Source: Scytonematopsis contorta HA4267-MV1 (GTDB lineage: Bacteria; Cyanobacteriota; Cyanobacteriia; Cyanobacteriales; Nostocaceae). From it: DNA of 64,000 nt. Of the stretch, positions 34,565 through 43,709 are shown one piece after another. The position numbers and the translations under genes are program-made. Position 1 is the first letter of the stretch; each line of letters opens with the position of its first letter. The DNA is taken from contig JAHHIC010000031.1 of the NCBI GenBank assembly GCA_019359035.1, positions 62,001 to 126,000 on the forward strand, given 5' to 3'. The notes beneath the pieces were generated by a model. That model saw nothing but the letters and a program-made list of their open reading frames with translations, did no database searches and was not told the DNA's origin.

Positions 34565-35536
34565 ATGACCCCAGCCACCTCCTTATTCGCTCCTGTGGAA
34601 GCAGACCTGCGACTTCTAGCAGATAACCTGATACACCTAGTCGGAAATGACCACCCCATCCTCTATGCGGCGGCAGAACATTTGTTTGGTGCGGGGGGAA
34701 AGCGTATCAGACCGGCAATTGTACTGCTGATATCACGGGCAACAATGCTTAACCAAGATATTACCCAGCGTCACCGTCGCTTAGCTGAAATTACCGAAAT
34801 GATTCACACCGCCAGTTTAGTACATGATGATGTAGTAGATGAATCAAGTACGCGGCGTGGTGTTCCCACCGTTCATAGTTTGTTTGGAAACCGCATCGCC
34901 ATTTTGGCTGGAGATTTTCTGTTTGCCCAATCTTCTTGGTATTTGGCGAACTTAGATAATCTAGATGTGGTCAAGCTGCTGTCGCAAGTGATTATGGATT
35001 TGGCCGCAGGGGAAATTCAGCAGGGGCTAAATCGCTTTGATACGAGTATTTCGATTGATACTTATTTGCAGAAGAATTATTACAAAACAGCGACTTTATT
35101 TGCCAACAGCGCAAAAGCTGCTGGGCTATTAAGTGAAGTTAGCAGTGAAATAGCCGAGGATTTATACTTATATGGTAACCACATTGGTTTGGCGTTCCAG
35201 ATTGTTGATGATATTTTAGATTTCACAAGTTCTGCGGATACCCTAGGTAAACCAGTTGGTTCCGATTTAAAATCGGGTCATCTTACCGCCCCAGTATTAT
35301 ACGCTTTGGAAGAACAACCAAAGTTGGAGGTTTTTGTTGAGCGTGAATTTGCACATGATGGGGACTTAGAACAAGCTCTTGCTCTGATAAAAGATACTAA
35401 AGGTATACAACGGGCCAGAGAATTAGCTTCCCACCATGCTAAGTTAGCAATCGGACACTTGGGTTCGCTTCTACCATCAGAGTCCCGTCAAGCTTTGCTT
35501 AGTATGGCTGACTACGTGCTGAGTCGGCTTTATTAA
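34565..35536 (+). CDS. sds: Solanesyl (long-chain prenyl) diphosphate synthase
   Basis: This 323-residue trans-prenyltransferase makes the nonaprenyl chain of plastoquinone. It has the first Asp-rich motif VHDDVVDESSTRRG at about residues 87-100 and the second FQIVDDILDFTSSADTLGK at about 213-231, plus GGKRIRPAIVLL near the start. The sequence is very close to what I remember of the Nostoc/Anabaena enzyme. A small residue pattern before the first motif (IHTASLVHDD) fits long-chain products. ATG start. It converges on a hypothetical gene; inverted STRR arrays fill the 165-bp gap. Confidence 0.92.
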   Translation: MTPATSLFAPVEADLRLLADNLIHLVGNDHPILYAAAEHLFGAGGKRIRPAIVLLISRATMLNQDITQRHRRLAEITEMIHTASLVHDDVVDESSTRRGVPTVHSLFGNRIAILAGDFLFAQSSWYLANLDNLDVVKLLSQVIMDLAAGEIQQGLNRFDTSISIDTYLQKNYYKTATLFANSAKAAGLLSEVSSEIAEDLYLYGNHIGLAFQIVDDILDFTSSADTLGKPVGSDLKSGHLTAPVLYALEEQPKLEVFVEREFAHDGDLEQALALIKDTKGIQRARELASHHAKLAIGHLGSLLPSESRQALLSMADYVLSRLY

Positions 35537-35700
35537 TTGGGGAGTGGGGAGTAGGGAATTGGGAGTGGGGGAATTGGGAAAAGGGAGTGGGGGAATTGGG
35601 AAGAGGAGAAAATTAAATCTTAAATTTATCCATCTACCTTAACATTTATAACTTCTCTAACTCCCCACTCCCTACTCCCCACTCCCTACTCCCCACTCCC
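35537..35700. repeat. Inverted pair of GGGGAGT/ACTCCCC STRR arrays
   Basis: GGGGAGT- and GGGAATT-type units run from 35537 to about 35606, and ACTCCCC/ACTCCCT units from 35660 to 35700, inverted to the first, with about 50 bp between. They fill the gap of two convergent genes and could form a long hairpin. Confidence 0.85.
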
Positions 35701-35701
35701 C

Positions 35702-36184
35702 TCAGGCAATATCGTGTGGTATTTCACCGCCTGAATAATTTTTATTCTGTTGTGGCAATAATTTTTGTATTAAGTTTTGTAACTCGCTACGTTTAACCTC
35801 TACTCCGCTGTCGTTAATGCCTGGACTGTCCAGAAAAACTATACTATCAACTGGTTCGGTCGCTAGCAGTTGGAACAAAATATGTGTGACAGGAATGGGT
35901 GTTGCTGTCACCTGTGGGTCGAGACCAGAATGGTCAGCAGTGGGTATATCTTGTAAGGTAGGGTAGGCGTATATCACCCGACGTACTAATTTGGCATTCT
36001 TACGATTTCTGAGTGTCGTTAGCACCCAGCCTTCTTTTAAATGCTGCAAAATGTAGTACTGAGGGTGTCTTAACTTTTTAGCAATCCCTAAGATGGCAGG
36101 GGTGATTGCGACAATTAGCTTGGGTGTTATACCATCTTGTGGTGCATTATCAATCAGTGATTGAATCTGTGTTTGTAAATCCAT
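35702..36184 (-). CDS. Conserved cyanobacterial hypothetical protein
   Basis: This 160-residue soluble protein has no motif I can name. It begins MDLQTQIQSLIDNAPQDGITPKLIVAITPAI, has a hydrophobic-basic stretch ILGIAKKLRHPQYYILQHLKEGWVLTTLRNR and later VTHILFQLLATEPVDSIVFLDSPGIN. I have the impression of a family confined to cyanobacteria, located near hetZ in Nostocales. No signal peptide or membrane span. It is convergent with sds and divergent from hetZ, sharing the 467-bp region upstream with it. Function unknown. Confidence 0.7.
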   Translation of the reverse strand: MDLQTQIQSLIDNAPQDGITPKLIVAITPAILGIAKKLRHPQYYILQHLKEGWVLTTLRNRKNAKLVRRVIYAYPTLQDIPTADHSGLDPQVTATPIPVTHILFQLLATEPVDSIVFLDSPGINDSGVEVKRSELQNLIQKLLPQQNKNYSGGEIPHDIA

Positions 36185-36651
36185 AATGACCTGTATTAGG
36201 GTATTGGGTATTGGCTATAACATATCTAGGAATGCAAACAATTGAAAAATTATTGGGAATAATGGATTCAGTGTCAAATTTTTGGGAGGTTTGCCTCATA
36301 CACTAAGCTTTAAGTAATTGCAGGTTTTAGATTAAAGAATGCTTCGTTTGCTACAAAACCTAGTTTAACTATGGAACAAGTTAACCGTCGTCCCAAATCT
36401 AAAATCTTTGAATCCCAATTCTTACAAAGCTTGCGGCTTAACCTGTGAGGTAAATCAAAAATTCACAATCCAAAATTATTACCCCCCCCATGAAGTTCGC
36501 CAATTAATCTGTGGGGTTAGTCTAAAATCCAAAATCAAAAATCGTTTGACGCTTATAAGCAGCTATAGGGCTTATAACTAAAACGATTAACCCAATACCC
36601 ACGTTCTGCTAGGTTTTGATTGAATATTTTAGGGTCAATTTATTAAAGAGT
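36185..36651. other. Divergent upstream region of hetZ
   Basis: About 470 bp with several AAAATCC/AAAATTC-type units and a run of eight C at about 36481. A TGTGGGGTTAGTCTAA stretch near 36520 only weakly recalls HetR-type palindromes; I do not call a site. Confidence 0.4.
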
Positions 36652-37842
36652 ATGGAATCAGCCGTAACCGCAACTATTCAGGGAGAAAATTCTATCGGCG
36701 TGGAGGCTATATATCAACTCCTATATCAGGAGCTAAAACAATCAACTAAGGCTTCACAGCAAAATTGTCATGATGTGGCAACACGTATTGCTGCTGAGGT
36801 TTGGCGCATTTGTACTGAAAGTAAGCGCATCCAAGCATCCGGCGCCATAGAAAATCAGGCGATAACACTTGCCAGACACCGTTTACAACAGTGTTCAAGG
36901 TACTATAGCTTAGGTTCTAAGCGTGGTCGAGTCGAATTACACAGTACCTTAAGCGCGATTATATATCGTTACATTAATCCTCCCCAAAGACAACTCAGCT
37001 ATCAAGGGCGGCTGACTATCATTGAAGATTTTCTGCAAAGTTTTTATTTGGAAGCTTTAAACGCTTTTCGTAGAGAAAATCAATTGGGTGCTACTTACAG
37101 TCCCAAAACGCTGCTGGAACTTTCTGAGTATATGGCATTTACTGAACGTTACGCCAAACGTCGTATTCCTTTACCAGGACGTCAGCAGCAATTGATTATT
37201 CTCCGAGCGCAGACTTTTTCACAACAGCAACCGCCAGAAACTTGTGTTGATATTGAACAAGCGGCGGAAGGTGGTGGGGGTGAAAGTGATAGCGGTTGGG
37301 AAGACCCAGCGGTACAACAGCTTAGAAGCGCAATGGCGATGCAACCGGAACCGGAACCGGAGGAAGATACCTTACGCTCGGTGGTCATTTCTGAATTAAT
37401 TAGTTATTTAGAAGAACGGCAACAATCTGACTGTGCTGATTATTTTTCGCTGCGTCTCCAAGATTTATCCGCCCAAGAGATAGAGTCAATTTTAGGATTA
37501 ACACCTCGTCAGAGAGATTATTTGCAGCAGCGATTCAAATATCATTTAATTCGTTTTGCCCTGTTGCACCGCTGGGAACTGGTTCACGAGTGGTTAGAAG
37601 CGGATTTAAAGACAAATTTGGGCTTGACTCCACAGCAGTGGGAAATATATATAGAAAAGTTAGACGAAAAGCAACGGTCTCTACTGGAATTAAAGCAACA
37701 GGGTCAACCGGATGAGAAAATTGCCAAAACTTTAGGGTTGTCAATGGCACAACTTCAGAAGCGATGGTTTAAGATTCTTGAACAAGCTTGGGAAATTCGT
37801 AACTCATTAATATCCGGATCAGGTGCATATACTCATGAATAG
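36652..37842 (+). CDS. hetZ: Heterocyst differentiation regulator HetZ
   Basis: This protein of about 396 residues matches HetZ, a DNA-binding factor that acts early in heterocyst commitment, downstream of and together with HetR. The N-terminal block ENSIGVEAIYQLLYQELKQST and the middle KTLLELSEYMAFTERYAKRRIPLPGRQQQLIILRAQTF are characteristic. The C-terminal third contains two helix-turn-helix-like segments (LSAQEIESILGLTPRQRDYLQQRF and DEKIAKTLGLSMAQLQKRWF). An acidic, Gly/Glu-rich linker (about 205-240) separates the halves. The start is placed at MESAVTATIQGENS; the frame is open 12 codons upstream but only from a TTG. The stop overlaps the next gene by eight bases, so hetZ and patU are co-translated. 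Confidence 0.92.
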   Translation: MESAVTATIQGENSIGVEAIYQLLYQELKQSTKASQQNCHDVATRIAAEVWRICTESKRIQASGAIENQAITLARHRLQQCSRYYSLGSKRGRVELHSTLSAIIYRYINPPQRQLSYQGRLTIIEDFLQSFYLEALNAFRRENQLGATYSPKTLLELSEYMAFTERYAKRRIPLPGRQQQLIILRAQTFSQQQPPETCVDIEQAAEGGGGESDSGWEDPAVQQLRSAMAMQPEPEPEEDTLRSVVISELISYLEERQQSDCADYFSLRLQDLSAQEIESILGLTPRQRDYLQQRFKYHLIRFALLHRWELVHEWLEADLKTNLGLTPQQWEIYIEKLDEKQRSLLELKQQGQPDEKIAKTLGLSMAQLQKRWFKILEQAWEIRNSLISGSGAYTHE

Positions 37843-38815
37843 TGACTCAGAATCCTTACAACGTGAGCTTCTCGCTTGGCTGTCAGCACTAGACAATGCT
37901 GAAGCCGACGAGCATATCTCAGACGCTTGTGAGGACAATTACGGGGAAGAAAATCCACTCTTTTCAACCGCCACTTCTTTAAGTGGCGTTTCTGAGTCGG
38001 AATGGACACCCCAAACCTTTCATTTGGGAGAAATTCCTACTGTGCAAAATCGTTTTCAAGCCGTCCTGAAACGTCGGTTACAAACTCAAATACAAAACCA
38101 CCCGCCTTTATTCCCCTGGGAAACCCAAATCAGAGAATACCCAGAGTATGATGACCAGCCAACTTTTGGTTTGGTTCCTGCGCTGGGTTGGGCAGCACAG
38201 CTTTCAAAGCTGAATCTGCCAGTAACCCTCCCGGAGTTAGTTTTCCAGCAACTTTTGTCGAAATGCCAAGCTCTGGTGGCATCTTCGCTACCTTTGGGCG
38301 CAAAATTAGTTCAAGTGGTGGAAAATCTTTTCCCTAATGAACCTCATGCACTCAACGAGTTAGCTGGATTAGTTTTAAGAAGTCCCTATAGGTCTGCGGC
38401 TAGTTTGAATATGCCCGTTGTTGAAAACGATTATTCAGATTTGCAACCTCGTCAACAAATGGCGTTATCATTACTGGCTGCTAAACAATTGCTGGAAAAT
38501 TTAACTCTGTTTGTTTCTCCTAGCAATCCATTAGTAGAAAGGCAATGGCTCACCAGCGCTGGTGTTTTATCCGTTAAGGTACAGTACGAGTCTCAAGGTA
38601 CTGTAACTAAACTGCGCGTTGATGCTGATTTACCATCCGAAGGTACTTTGAAGCTTCAGGGAGATGGGTCTCAAGCGATGGCGCAAGCTTCAAATCCTGG
38701 TAGTTTAACTGTCGAACTGTGCTGCACCCAACTTCGTCAGGCTTACACCCTGCAAGTTGAATTAGAAGATGTAGACCAACAACCATTAAAATTTGTCATT
38801 TTTCCTACCATGTAG
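37835..38815 (+). CDS. patU: Heterocyst patterning protein PatU (undivided)
   Basis: This protein of about 326 residues directly follows and overlaps hetZ, the position of patU. It starts MNSDSESLQRELLAWLSALD with an acidic N-terminal part, contains IPTVQNRFQAVLKRRLQTQIQ and PLFPWETQI, and a C-terminal region (VERQWLTSAGVLSVKVQYESQG) of beta character. In Anabaena PCC 7120 this gene is split into patU5 and patU3, whereas other Nostocales have one ORF; here it is a single ORF. PatU3 opposes hetZ in pattern formation. I use the ATG at 37835, overlapping the hetZ stop (ATGAATAG), over a GTG four codons upstream. Identification rests on context and general similarity; the fold is unknown. Confidence 0.8.
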   Translation: MNSDSESLQRELLAWLSALDNAEADEHISDACEDNYGEENPLFSTATSLSGVSESEWTPQTFHLGEIPTVQNRFQAVLKRRLQTQIQNHPPLFPWETQIREYPEYDDQPTFGLVPALGWAAQLSKLNLPVTLPELVFQQLLSKCQALVASSLPLGAKLVQVVENLFPNEPHALNELAGLVLRSPYRSAASLNMPVVENDYSDLQPRQQMALSLLAAKQLLENLTLFVSPSNPLVERQWLTSAGVLSVKVQYESQGTVTKLRVDADLPSEGTLKLQGDGSQAMAQASNPGSLTVELCCTQLRQAYTLQVELEDVDQQPLKFVIFPTM

Positions 38816-39163
38816 TACATTTTACCATTGCTAGCGCATGTGTATAAAATAAACGCAATAAATGTCAACGCATAAGGTGACGTTCCTGGTTTTGAAGATT
38901 ATCCTATTGTTAAGAAGCGGTCATTAGGAGGCGTCTGCGGGCAGCTAGATACAGGAGGACACTCGCAATAATTTGTACAAGACCCCGCACTAATTGCTGG
39001 GGGTAGACAGTCCTGGAAATATCTGGTCATAGGGTAGGGGGCTACCCATTAGATTTTCTAGTTTCTGTTGGGATACTTTGTACTTTGTCATTAATCGCAG
39101 TGTCCGTAGCGTCTACGTAATCGCTTTTGTGAAAAACACCGTGAATGCTGCTCCAAAACTAAC
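38816..39163. other. Spacer with hairpins between patU and the transglutaminase-like gene
   Basis: No gene. Two hairpins stand out: CCCC-GCA with TGC-T-GGGG at 38983-39003, and GGGTAG with CTACCC around a GGGG loop at 39032-39047. A GTCCGTAGCGTCTACG repeat fragment is at about 39101. Could include an mRNA leader or small RNA. Confidence 0.4.
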
Positions 39164-41524
39164 ATGTTGAACTTTTCCAGGACGTTTTTTAGGAATCATC
39201 CGCGTTGGCGTCTACCACCAAGAAATTACTGGGGGCAAAAGTTAAAAAGAATGCAAGGGAAGCCAGAAATGGCGGTAGAGGATTCAATTCCCTTACGTGG
39301 TAGCGTGCTAGCTTTGGTAATTTTAGGAATTGTGGCAACGGATATTGCCTCAGAGAGTAGTTTTGCTTTTTGGGCGATACCGTTGAGTACAGTGGGTTCT
39401 TGTTGGAGCTATTTCCGCCGTCGTAATTCTAATGTACCAGTAAAGTTTTGTATTGCCATAGGAATGTTAGTCGCACTGGGTGTATTCTTTGGGCAATTGC
39501 TGGGACAGTTGAATGATACACGGTTGGTATTAGCTGAGTTGTTAATTCAACTTCAGGTGCTACACAGTTTTGATATGCCCCGTCGTAAAGATTTGGGCTA
39601 CTCGATAGTTATTGGACTAATTTTGTTAGGGGTCGCAGCAACACTTAGCCAAACTCTAGGTTTTGCGCCAATTTTGTTGCTATTTTTAGCAACCGCTTTA
39701 CCAACCTTAGTTTTAGATTACCGCTCTCGACTTGGCATAGAAAAGGTAGAAGTAGAAAGTGAAAAGGTAAAACAAAAGAGTAATTCTTCGCAAATACCTT
39801 TTTACTTTTTGCTTTTTACTTTAATTGTCGGTTTAGGGTTGGGAATTTTTGCTGTATTACCTCGTTTTCCTGGTTATCAATTACGGATGTTTCCCATGAG
39901 TGCTCCGATTGAGGTAAAGGAAAATTTTACAGGTAGGAGTATTACTAATCCTGGTTATGTGCGTCAGGGTAGGGGTAACAATCAAGGTCGAGTTGGTAGT
40001 GGTGGGAGTACGCAAGACGATAAAAGTGGTACTCCTGGAAAGTTAGACAGTACTCAATACTACGGTTTTAATAGCACGATTAATCAAAACCTCCGAGGGG
40101 AAATGAAACCCAAGGTGTTGATGCGCGTACGTTCCCAAGCAGAGGCTTTCTGGCGTGTGCTAGCCTTTGACCGTTACACTGGCAAAGGGTGGGAAATTTC
40201 CCGCAACGAACAGGTAAAGCGCTTTAAACGTTCTCCTTGGTCTTATCAGATTTTTCTTGACCAACCATTATTCAGTGGTAAGAGTAAAGAAATCGTACAA
40301 ACTTATAGCATTGTCGCGGATATGCCTAATCTGGTGCCAGCAATGGCTCATGCTAAGCAAGTTTATTTTCCTGCACCAATGTTAGCCCAAGACACCGAGG
40401 GTGGTATACGTTCCCCTGTGGAGTTGTCGTCCGGTTTGACTTACACCGTAATTTCTGATGCTCCGTATCGCGATCGCACTCTCTTAGGTAAAGCAGGAAC
40501 GAAATATCCGAAACAAATTCAAGACTATTATCTGAAAATACCACCCCAAATTGCCGAAAAAGTCAAGAAGCGTACCGAAGAAATATTTGCCGACTACAAA
40601 AGAGTACAAGTTTCAAGGTCAGAAAAGGAACTTGATTCCCCCTACGAGAAATCGCTTTATTTAGCACAATTTTTAAAACAACATTACTCTTTACCAAAAA
40701 ACCCCTTAGACCTACCATTTATAGGTGAAAAAGACGATTTAGTAGAGACATTTTTATTCAAAGCAAAAGGCGGTTATCCAGACCACTTTTCTACAGTTCT
40801 GACGATAATGCTTCGTTCTGTAGGGATTCCAGCAAGGTTAGTAGTGGGATTTTCAGCAGGACAATTTAATCCATTTACAGGATTGTATGTCGTCAGTAAC
40901 ACTGATGCTCATGCAATGACAGAAGTTTATTTTCCCAAATATGGTTGGTTTGCCTTTGACCCAATTCCAGGTCATCCACTAATTCCTCCTTCTATAGAAG
41001 AAGACCAAACATTCAGCGTTTTGCGGCAATTTTGGAATTGGGTAGCTGGATGGTTACCCTCTCCTGTAACAGGCTTGCTAAATGCTATTTTTGAAACAAT
41101 ATTTAGCATTATAGCCAGAACATTGACTTGGTTTTGGGGTTTATTTTCCCAAGGTTGGTTAGGAGTATTAACTGGCTTAACCGTGGGAACAGCAACAGCT
41201 TTCATGAGTTGGTTTGCCTGGGTACAGTTAAAAGAATGGCGCTTCCAACGTCGATTAAGTAAATTACCCCCAATGGAGAGCCTTTATCAACAAATGCTGA
41301 AATGGACAGCAAAAAAAGGTTTAGGTAAACACCCAGCTCAAACACCCTTTGAATACGCAAAAACATCTTACGAACATCATGTTCCAGGAACAGCTGAAGC
41401 AATTGATGAAATTTGTCAAGCTTATGTTAGTTGGCGTTACGGAGGCGAAAATCCTAACTTAGAGGAATTGCGTCAAAAGTGGAAGGAAACAATTCGCAGT
41501 TCGCAATTCGCAGTTCGCAATTAA
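39164..41524 (+). CDS. TgpA-type membrane protein with degenerate transglutaminase domain
   Basis: This 786-residue protein has an N-terminal membrane part (DUF3488/TgpA_N, about six helices in residues 45-250), a periplasmic transglutaminase-like domain (about 470-620), one further helix pair near 630-690 and a C-terminal DUF4129-like cytoplasmic segment. The domain block reads KGGYPDHFSTVLTIMLRSVGIPARLVVGF then DAHAMTEVYF and FDPIPG: the His and Asp of the triad are present, but the catalytic Cys of the usual GYCEHF motif is Pro. So it is probably not an active transglutaminase or protease and may bind peptides or wall components instead. The last residues (SSQFAVRN) are encoded by an STRR. 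Starts MLNFSRTFF. Standalone gene after patU. Confidence 0.87.
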   Translation: MLNFSRTFFRNHPRWRLPPRNYWGQKLKRMQGKPEMAVEDSIPLRGSVLALVILGIVATDIASESSFAFWAIPLSTVGSCWSYFRRRNSNVPVKFCIAIGMLVALGVFFGQLLGQLNDTRLVLAELLIQLQVLHSFDMPRRKDLGYSIVIGLILLGVAATLSQTLGFAPILLLFLATALPTLVLDYRSRLGIEKVEVESEKVKQKSNSSQIPFYFLLFTLIVGLGLGIFAVLPRFPGYQLRMFPMSAPIEVKENFTGRSITNPGYVRQGRGNNQGRVGSGGSTQDDKSGTPGKLDSTQYYGFNSTINQNLRGEMKPKVLMRVRSQAEAFWRVLAFDRYTGKGWEISRNEQVKRFKRSPWSYQIFLDQPLFSGKSKEIVQTYSIVADMPNLVPAMAHAKQVYFPAPMLAQDTEGGIRSPVELSSGLTYTVISDAPYRDRTLLGKAGTKYPKQIQDYYLKIPPQIAEKVKKRTEEIFADYKRVQVSRSEKELDSPYEKSLYLAQFLKQHYSLPKNPLDLPFIGEKDDLVETFLFKAKGGYPDHFSTVLTIMLRSVGIPARLVVGFSAGQFNPFTGLYVVSNTDAHAMTEVYFPKYGWFAFDPIPGHPLIPPSIEEDQTFSVLRQFWNWVAGWLPSPVTGLLNAIFETIFSIIARTLTWFWGLFSQGWLGVLTGLTVGTATAFMSWFAWVQLKEWRFQRRLSKLPPMESLYQQMLKWTAKKGLGKHPAQTPFEYAKTSYEHHVPGTAEAIDEICQAYVSWRYGGENPNLEELRQKWKETIRSSQFAVRN

Positions 41525-41558
41525 TGGACAATTATTTAACTAATTAGCAGTATTTTAC

Positions 41559-41590
41559 AGGTTGGGTTTCCCAAAGCCTCAACCCAACCT
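41559..41590. terminator. Hairpin between convergent genes
   Basis: AGGTTGGGTT at 41559-41568 and AACCCAACCT at 41581-41590 form a perfect 10-bp stem with a 12-base loop, between the transglutaminase-like gene and prmC. Confidence 0.7.
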
Positions 41591-41646
41591 TGTATATTAA
41601 TTGCCTCACTCCCCACTACAGATTGCAGCTAACATCAGGCAATTTG

Positions 41647-42570
41647 TTAAATAATTGCCCAATTACTAATTAATTGCGAATTGCGAATTGCAAAGGCAAA
41701 TCGTTCGATTCCTGCTAAGTCTAAATGAATTTCTATATTGCCGTAATTACCATTAGTTCGTAATATCTTACTGACTTCATCCGCTTGTCCTGCCATCATT
41801 TCAACCATCCATACACCAGAAGGTCGTAAATAATGGTAAGAAGTTTCTACCAAATTGCGAATGCAATCTAAACCGTCATTTCCTCCATCTAAAGCTAAAT
41901 GAGGTTCGTGTTTTACGACTTCGGGTTGTAATGTTTGTACGATACTAGTAGGAATATAAGGTGGGTTAGATACCATGCCGCTAACTTGGTTTCTAAGAAA
42001 TTCTAGCGGTTCCCACCATGAACCTTGATAAAATTTAATACGTTTATCAAAACCACAATTTTGGGCATTGTTTCGTGCGACATTTAATGCTTCTAGACTA
42101 AAATCAACTGCATGAATAGTAGCTTGGGGAAAAGCATCAGCAAGTCCGATGGCAATAGCACCACTACCAGTCCCCAAGTCTACCCAGTTTCCTTGTGTTA
42201 ATTCTGGATTAATAACAGCGGATTTTTTAGCTAAATCTATTAAGTACTCTGTTTCTGGTCTAGGAATCAAAACTGCACTGTTAACACTAATCTCAAACTG
42301 TCGCCAAGGTGTAACACCAGCGATATACTGCACAGGCAAACGTTCGTTTAAGCGCTGTTGCCACAAATGATTTAATTCTTCTAAAGGAATTTTTAATTCA
42401 ATTGCAGCCCAGTCTTTGAAAGTTTCCAAGCGCAATTCTAATCTGTCTAAATTGGCAACAAACCTTAATAACCAATCGACTTCAGTAACAGGGACATCAG
42501 CAGCAAGAGCGGTACTAATTGCTGACTGACGCCACTGCCAGATTTCCAAACCAGAAACAACTTGAGGCAT
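41647..42570 (-). CDS. prmC: Release factor glutamine methyltransferase PrmC (HemK)
   Basis: This 307-residue enzyme methylates the Gln of the GGQ motif of peptide release factors. It has a helical N-terminal domain, the SAM motif [20 protein letters not shown] and the catalytic NPPY motif in [11 protein letters not shown]. The C-terminal end ([12 protein letters not shown]) is encoded partly by a GCGAATT-type heptamer repeat, so the last dozen residues differ from the family and are probably neutral. Start at [15 protein letters not shown] is family-typical. Convergent with the transglutaminase-like gene and separated from tic22 by long STRRs. Confidence 0.93.
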   Translation of the reverse strand: MPQVVSGLEIWQWRQSAISTALAADVPVTEVDWLLRFVANLDRLELRLETFKDWAAIELKIPLEELNHLWQQRLNERLPVQYIAGVTPWRQFEISVNSAVLIPRPETEYLIDLAKKSAVINPELTQGNWVDLGTGSGAIAIGLADAFPQATIHAVDFSLEALNVARNNAQNCGFDKRIKFYQGSWWEPLEFLRNQVSGMVSNPPYIPTSIVQTLQPEVVKHEPHLALDGGNDGLDCIRNLVETSYHYLRPSGVWMVEMMAGQADEVSKILRTNGNYGNIEIHLDLAGIERFAFAIRNSQLISNWAII

Positions 42571-42576
42571 AAAATA

Positions 42577-42669
42577 ATTGGGAATTGGGAATTGGGAATT
42601 GGGAATTGGGAATTGGGAATTGGGAATCTGGAATTGGGAATTAGGAATTGGGAATTGGGAATTGGGAAT
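42577..42669. repeat. STRR: about 13 copies of ATTGGGA
   Basis: Nearly perfect heptamer array beginning just upstream of prmC. It is inverted, with one mismatch per unit, relative to the array at 42748. Confidence 0.95.
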
Positions 42670-42747
42670 CTTAGTGTTTTGCTGGTAGATAATATTTCAA
42701 CAAATAGTAAACCTGATTCAAATCCAGAGACAAATAAAACCAACAAA

Positions 42748-42869
42748 ATTACCAATTACCAATTACCAATTACCAATTACCAATTACCAATTACCAATTA
42801 CCAATTACCAATTACCAATTACCAATTACCAATTACCAATTACCAATTACCAATTACCAATTACCAATT
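42748..42869. repeat. STRR: about 17 copies of ATTACCA
   Basis: Perfect heptamer array, 122 bp, ending four bases from the tic22 stop codon. The longest STRR in the window. Reading frames through these arrays give repetitive peptides and are not genes. Confidence 0.95.
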
Positions 42870-42872
42870 ATC

Positions 42873-43709
42873 TTAACGTTTGGGAGTATTTGGTGCGCTC
42901 TGATTTGGTTTTGGTTTTGCTGTAGGTGCTTGATTGCCTCTTGGTGCTGCATTATTGGGCTGCTTGCCAATAAATTGCATACTGTCTGATGATGGAATCA
43001 AGGATATTTGATTCAACCAATCATCATTTTTTTCTCGTAGAGTTTTTATAACACCATCGATGTCCACTACTTGAATTTGAGCATTAGGAACTTTTTGTTT
43101 GACTTGTTCCAACAAACCTTGAGCGTCCTTCTTACCCAAAAACAAGGGAATAACTTCTTTGTTATCTTGACGACGTTTCACCGATACATAACCCTTATCT
43201 GGTGACTGGACGATAAAAACGGGTACGCTGGGAAATTCTTTCACTTGTTGACCATTCTGGCGCAATAAGGTCATCGCTCCATCAACTTCGTTTTTCGTTG
43301 GTTGAAAAGCAAATACCACCCGGTCTGGCTTATTGGCATTTTCGCGGAATTTTTCATAAATTATGCCCATTGGCACAGCCCGCACGTTTAAAGTTTTGAT
43401 AACTTCTCCTAATTTCGGGTCATTGCCTTTAGCAGTCCGCAATTGCTCCATAAATGATTGGGCTTCTTGACCGCTCATAAACACATCCGCAACTGTAGAA
43501 GGCTTTTGCCCATTTTGAGCCGGAGCCACAGTTCTAGTTAGAGGAACTCCTTGGGGATTAGTAATTAAAAAAACAGGTACAGAATCCAGTTTTTCTTTAA
43601 CTTGTTTTTCTGACAATGCTAGCACTGGGGCAATTACGCCTAAAACCGTTGCTAGCAGAGTAGTCCCTACCAAACCAAATGTTGTACCCCAGCGAACGAA
43701 TGATTTCAT
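42873..43709 (-). CDS. tic22: Tic22-like periplasmic protein
   Basis: This protein of about 278 residues has a signal peptide ([21 protein letters not shown], cleavage before [10 protein letters not shown]) and two repeated Tic22-type halves: [16 protein letters not shown]...[12 protein letters not shown] and [18 protein letters not shown]...[12 protein letters not shown]. Tic22 is the cyanobacterial ancestor of a chloroplast import component; in Anabaena it is periplasmic and required for outer-membrane biogenesis, possibly as a chaperone on the way to Omp85. The C-terminal tail is Pro/Asn/Gln rich. The start is placed at MKSFVRWG, six codons inside the open frame, before the basic-hydrophobic signal. 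Confidence 0.9.
   Translation of the reverse strand: MKSFVRWGTTFGLVGTTLLATVLGVIAPVLALSEKQVKEKLDSVPVFLITNPQGVPLTRTVAPAQNGQKPSTVADVFMSGQEAQSFMEQLRTAKGNDPKLGEVIKTLNVRAVPMGIIYEKFRENANKPDRVVFAFQPTKNEVDGAMTLLRQNGQQVKEFPSVPVFIVQSPDKGYVSVKRRQDNKEVIPLFLGKKDAQGLLEQVKQKVPNAQIQVVDIDGVIKTLREKNDDWLNQISLIPSSDSMQFIGKQPNNAAPRGNQAPTAKPKPNQSAPNTPKR

Noticed and set aside
36510-36545. Possible HetR-type operator before hetZ
   Set aside because: The TGTGGGGTTAGTCTAA stretch has no proper inverted repeat.
42577-42869. Repeat arrays considered as a CRISPR
   Set aside because: Units are 7 bp and contiguous with no unique spacers, so these are STRRs.
42562-42876. 104-codon frame through the ATTGGGA/ATTACCA arrays
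   Set aside because: The peptide is a pure translation of heptamer repeats; it overlaps prmC and has no independent support.
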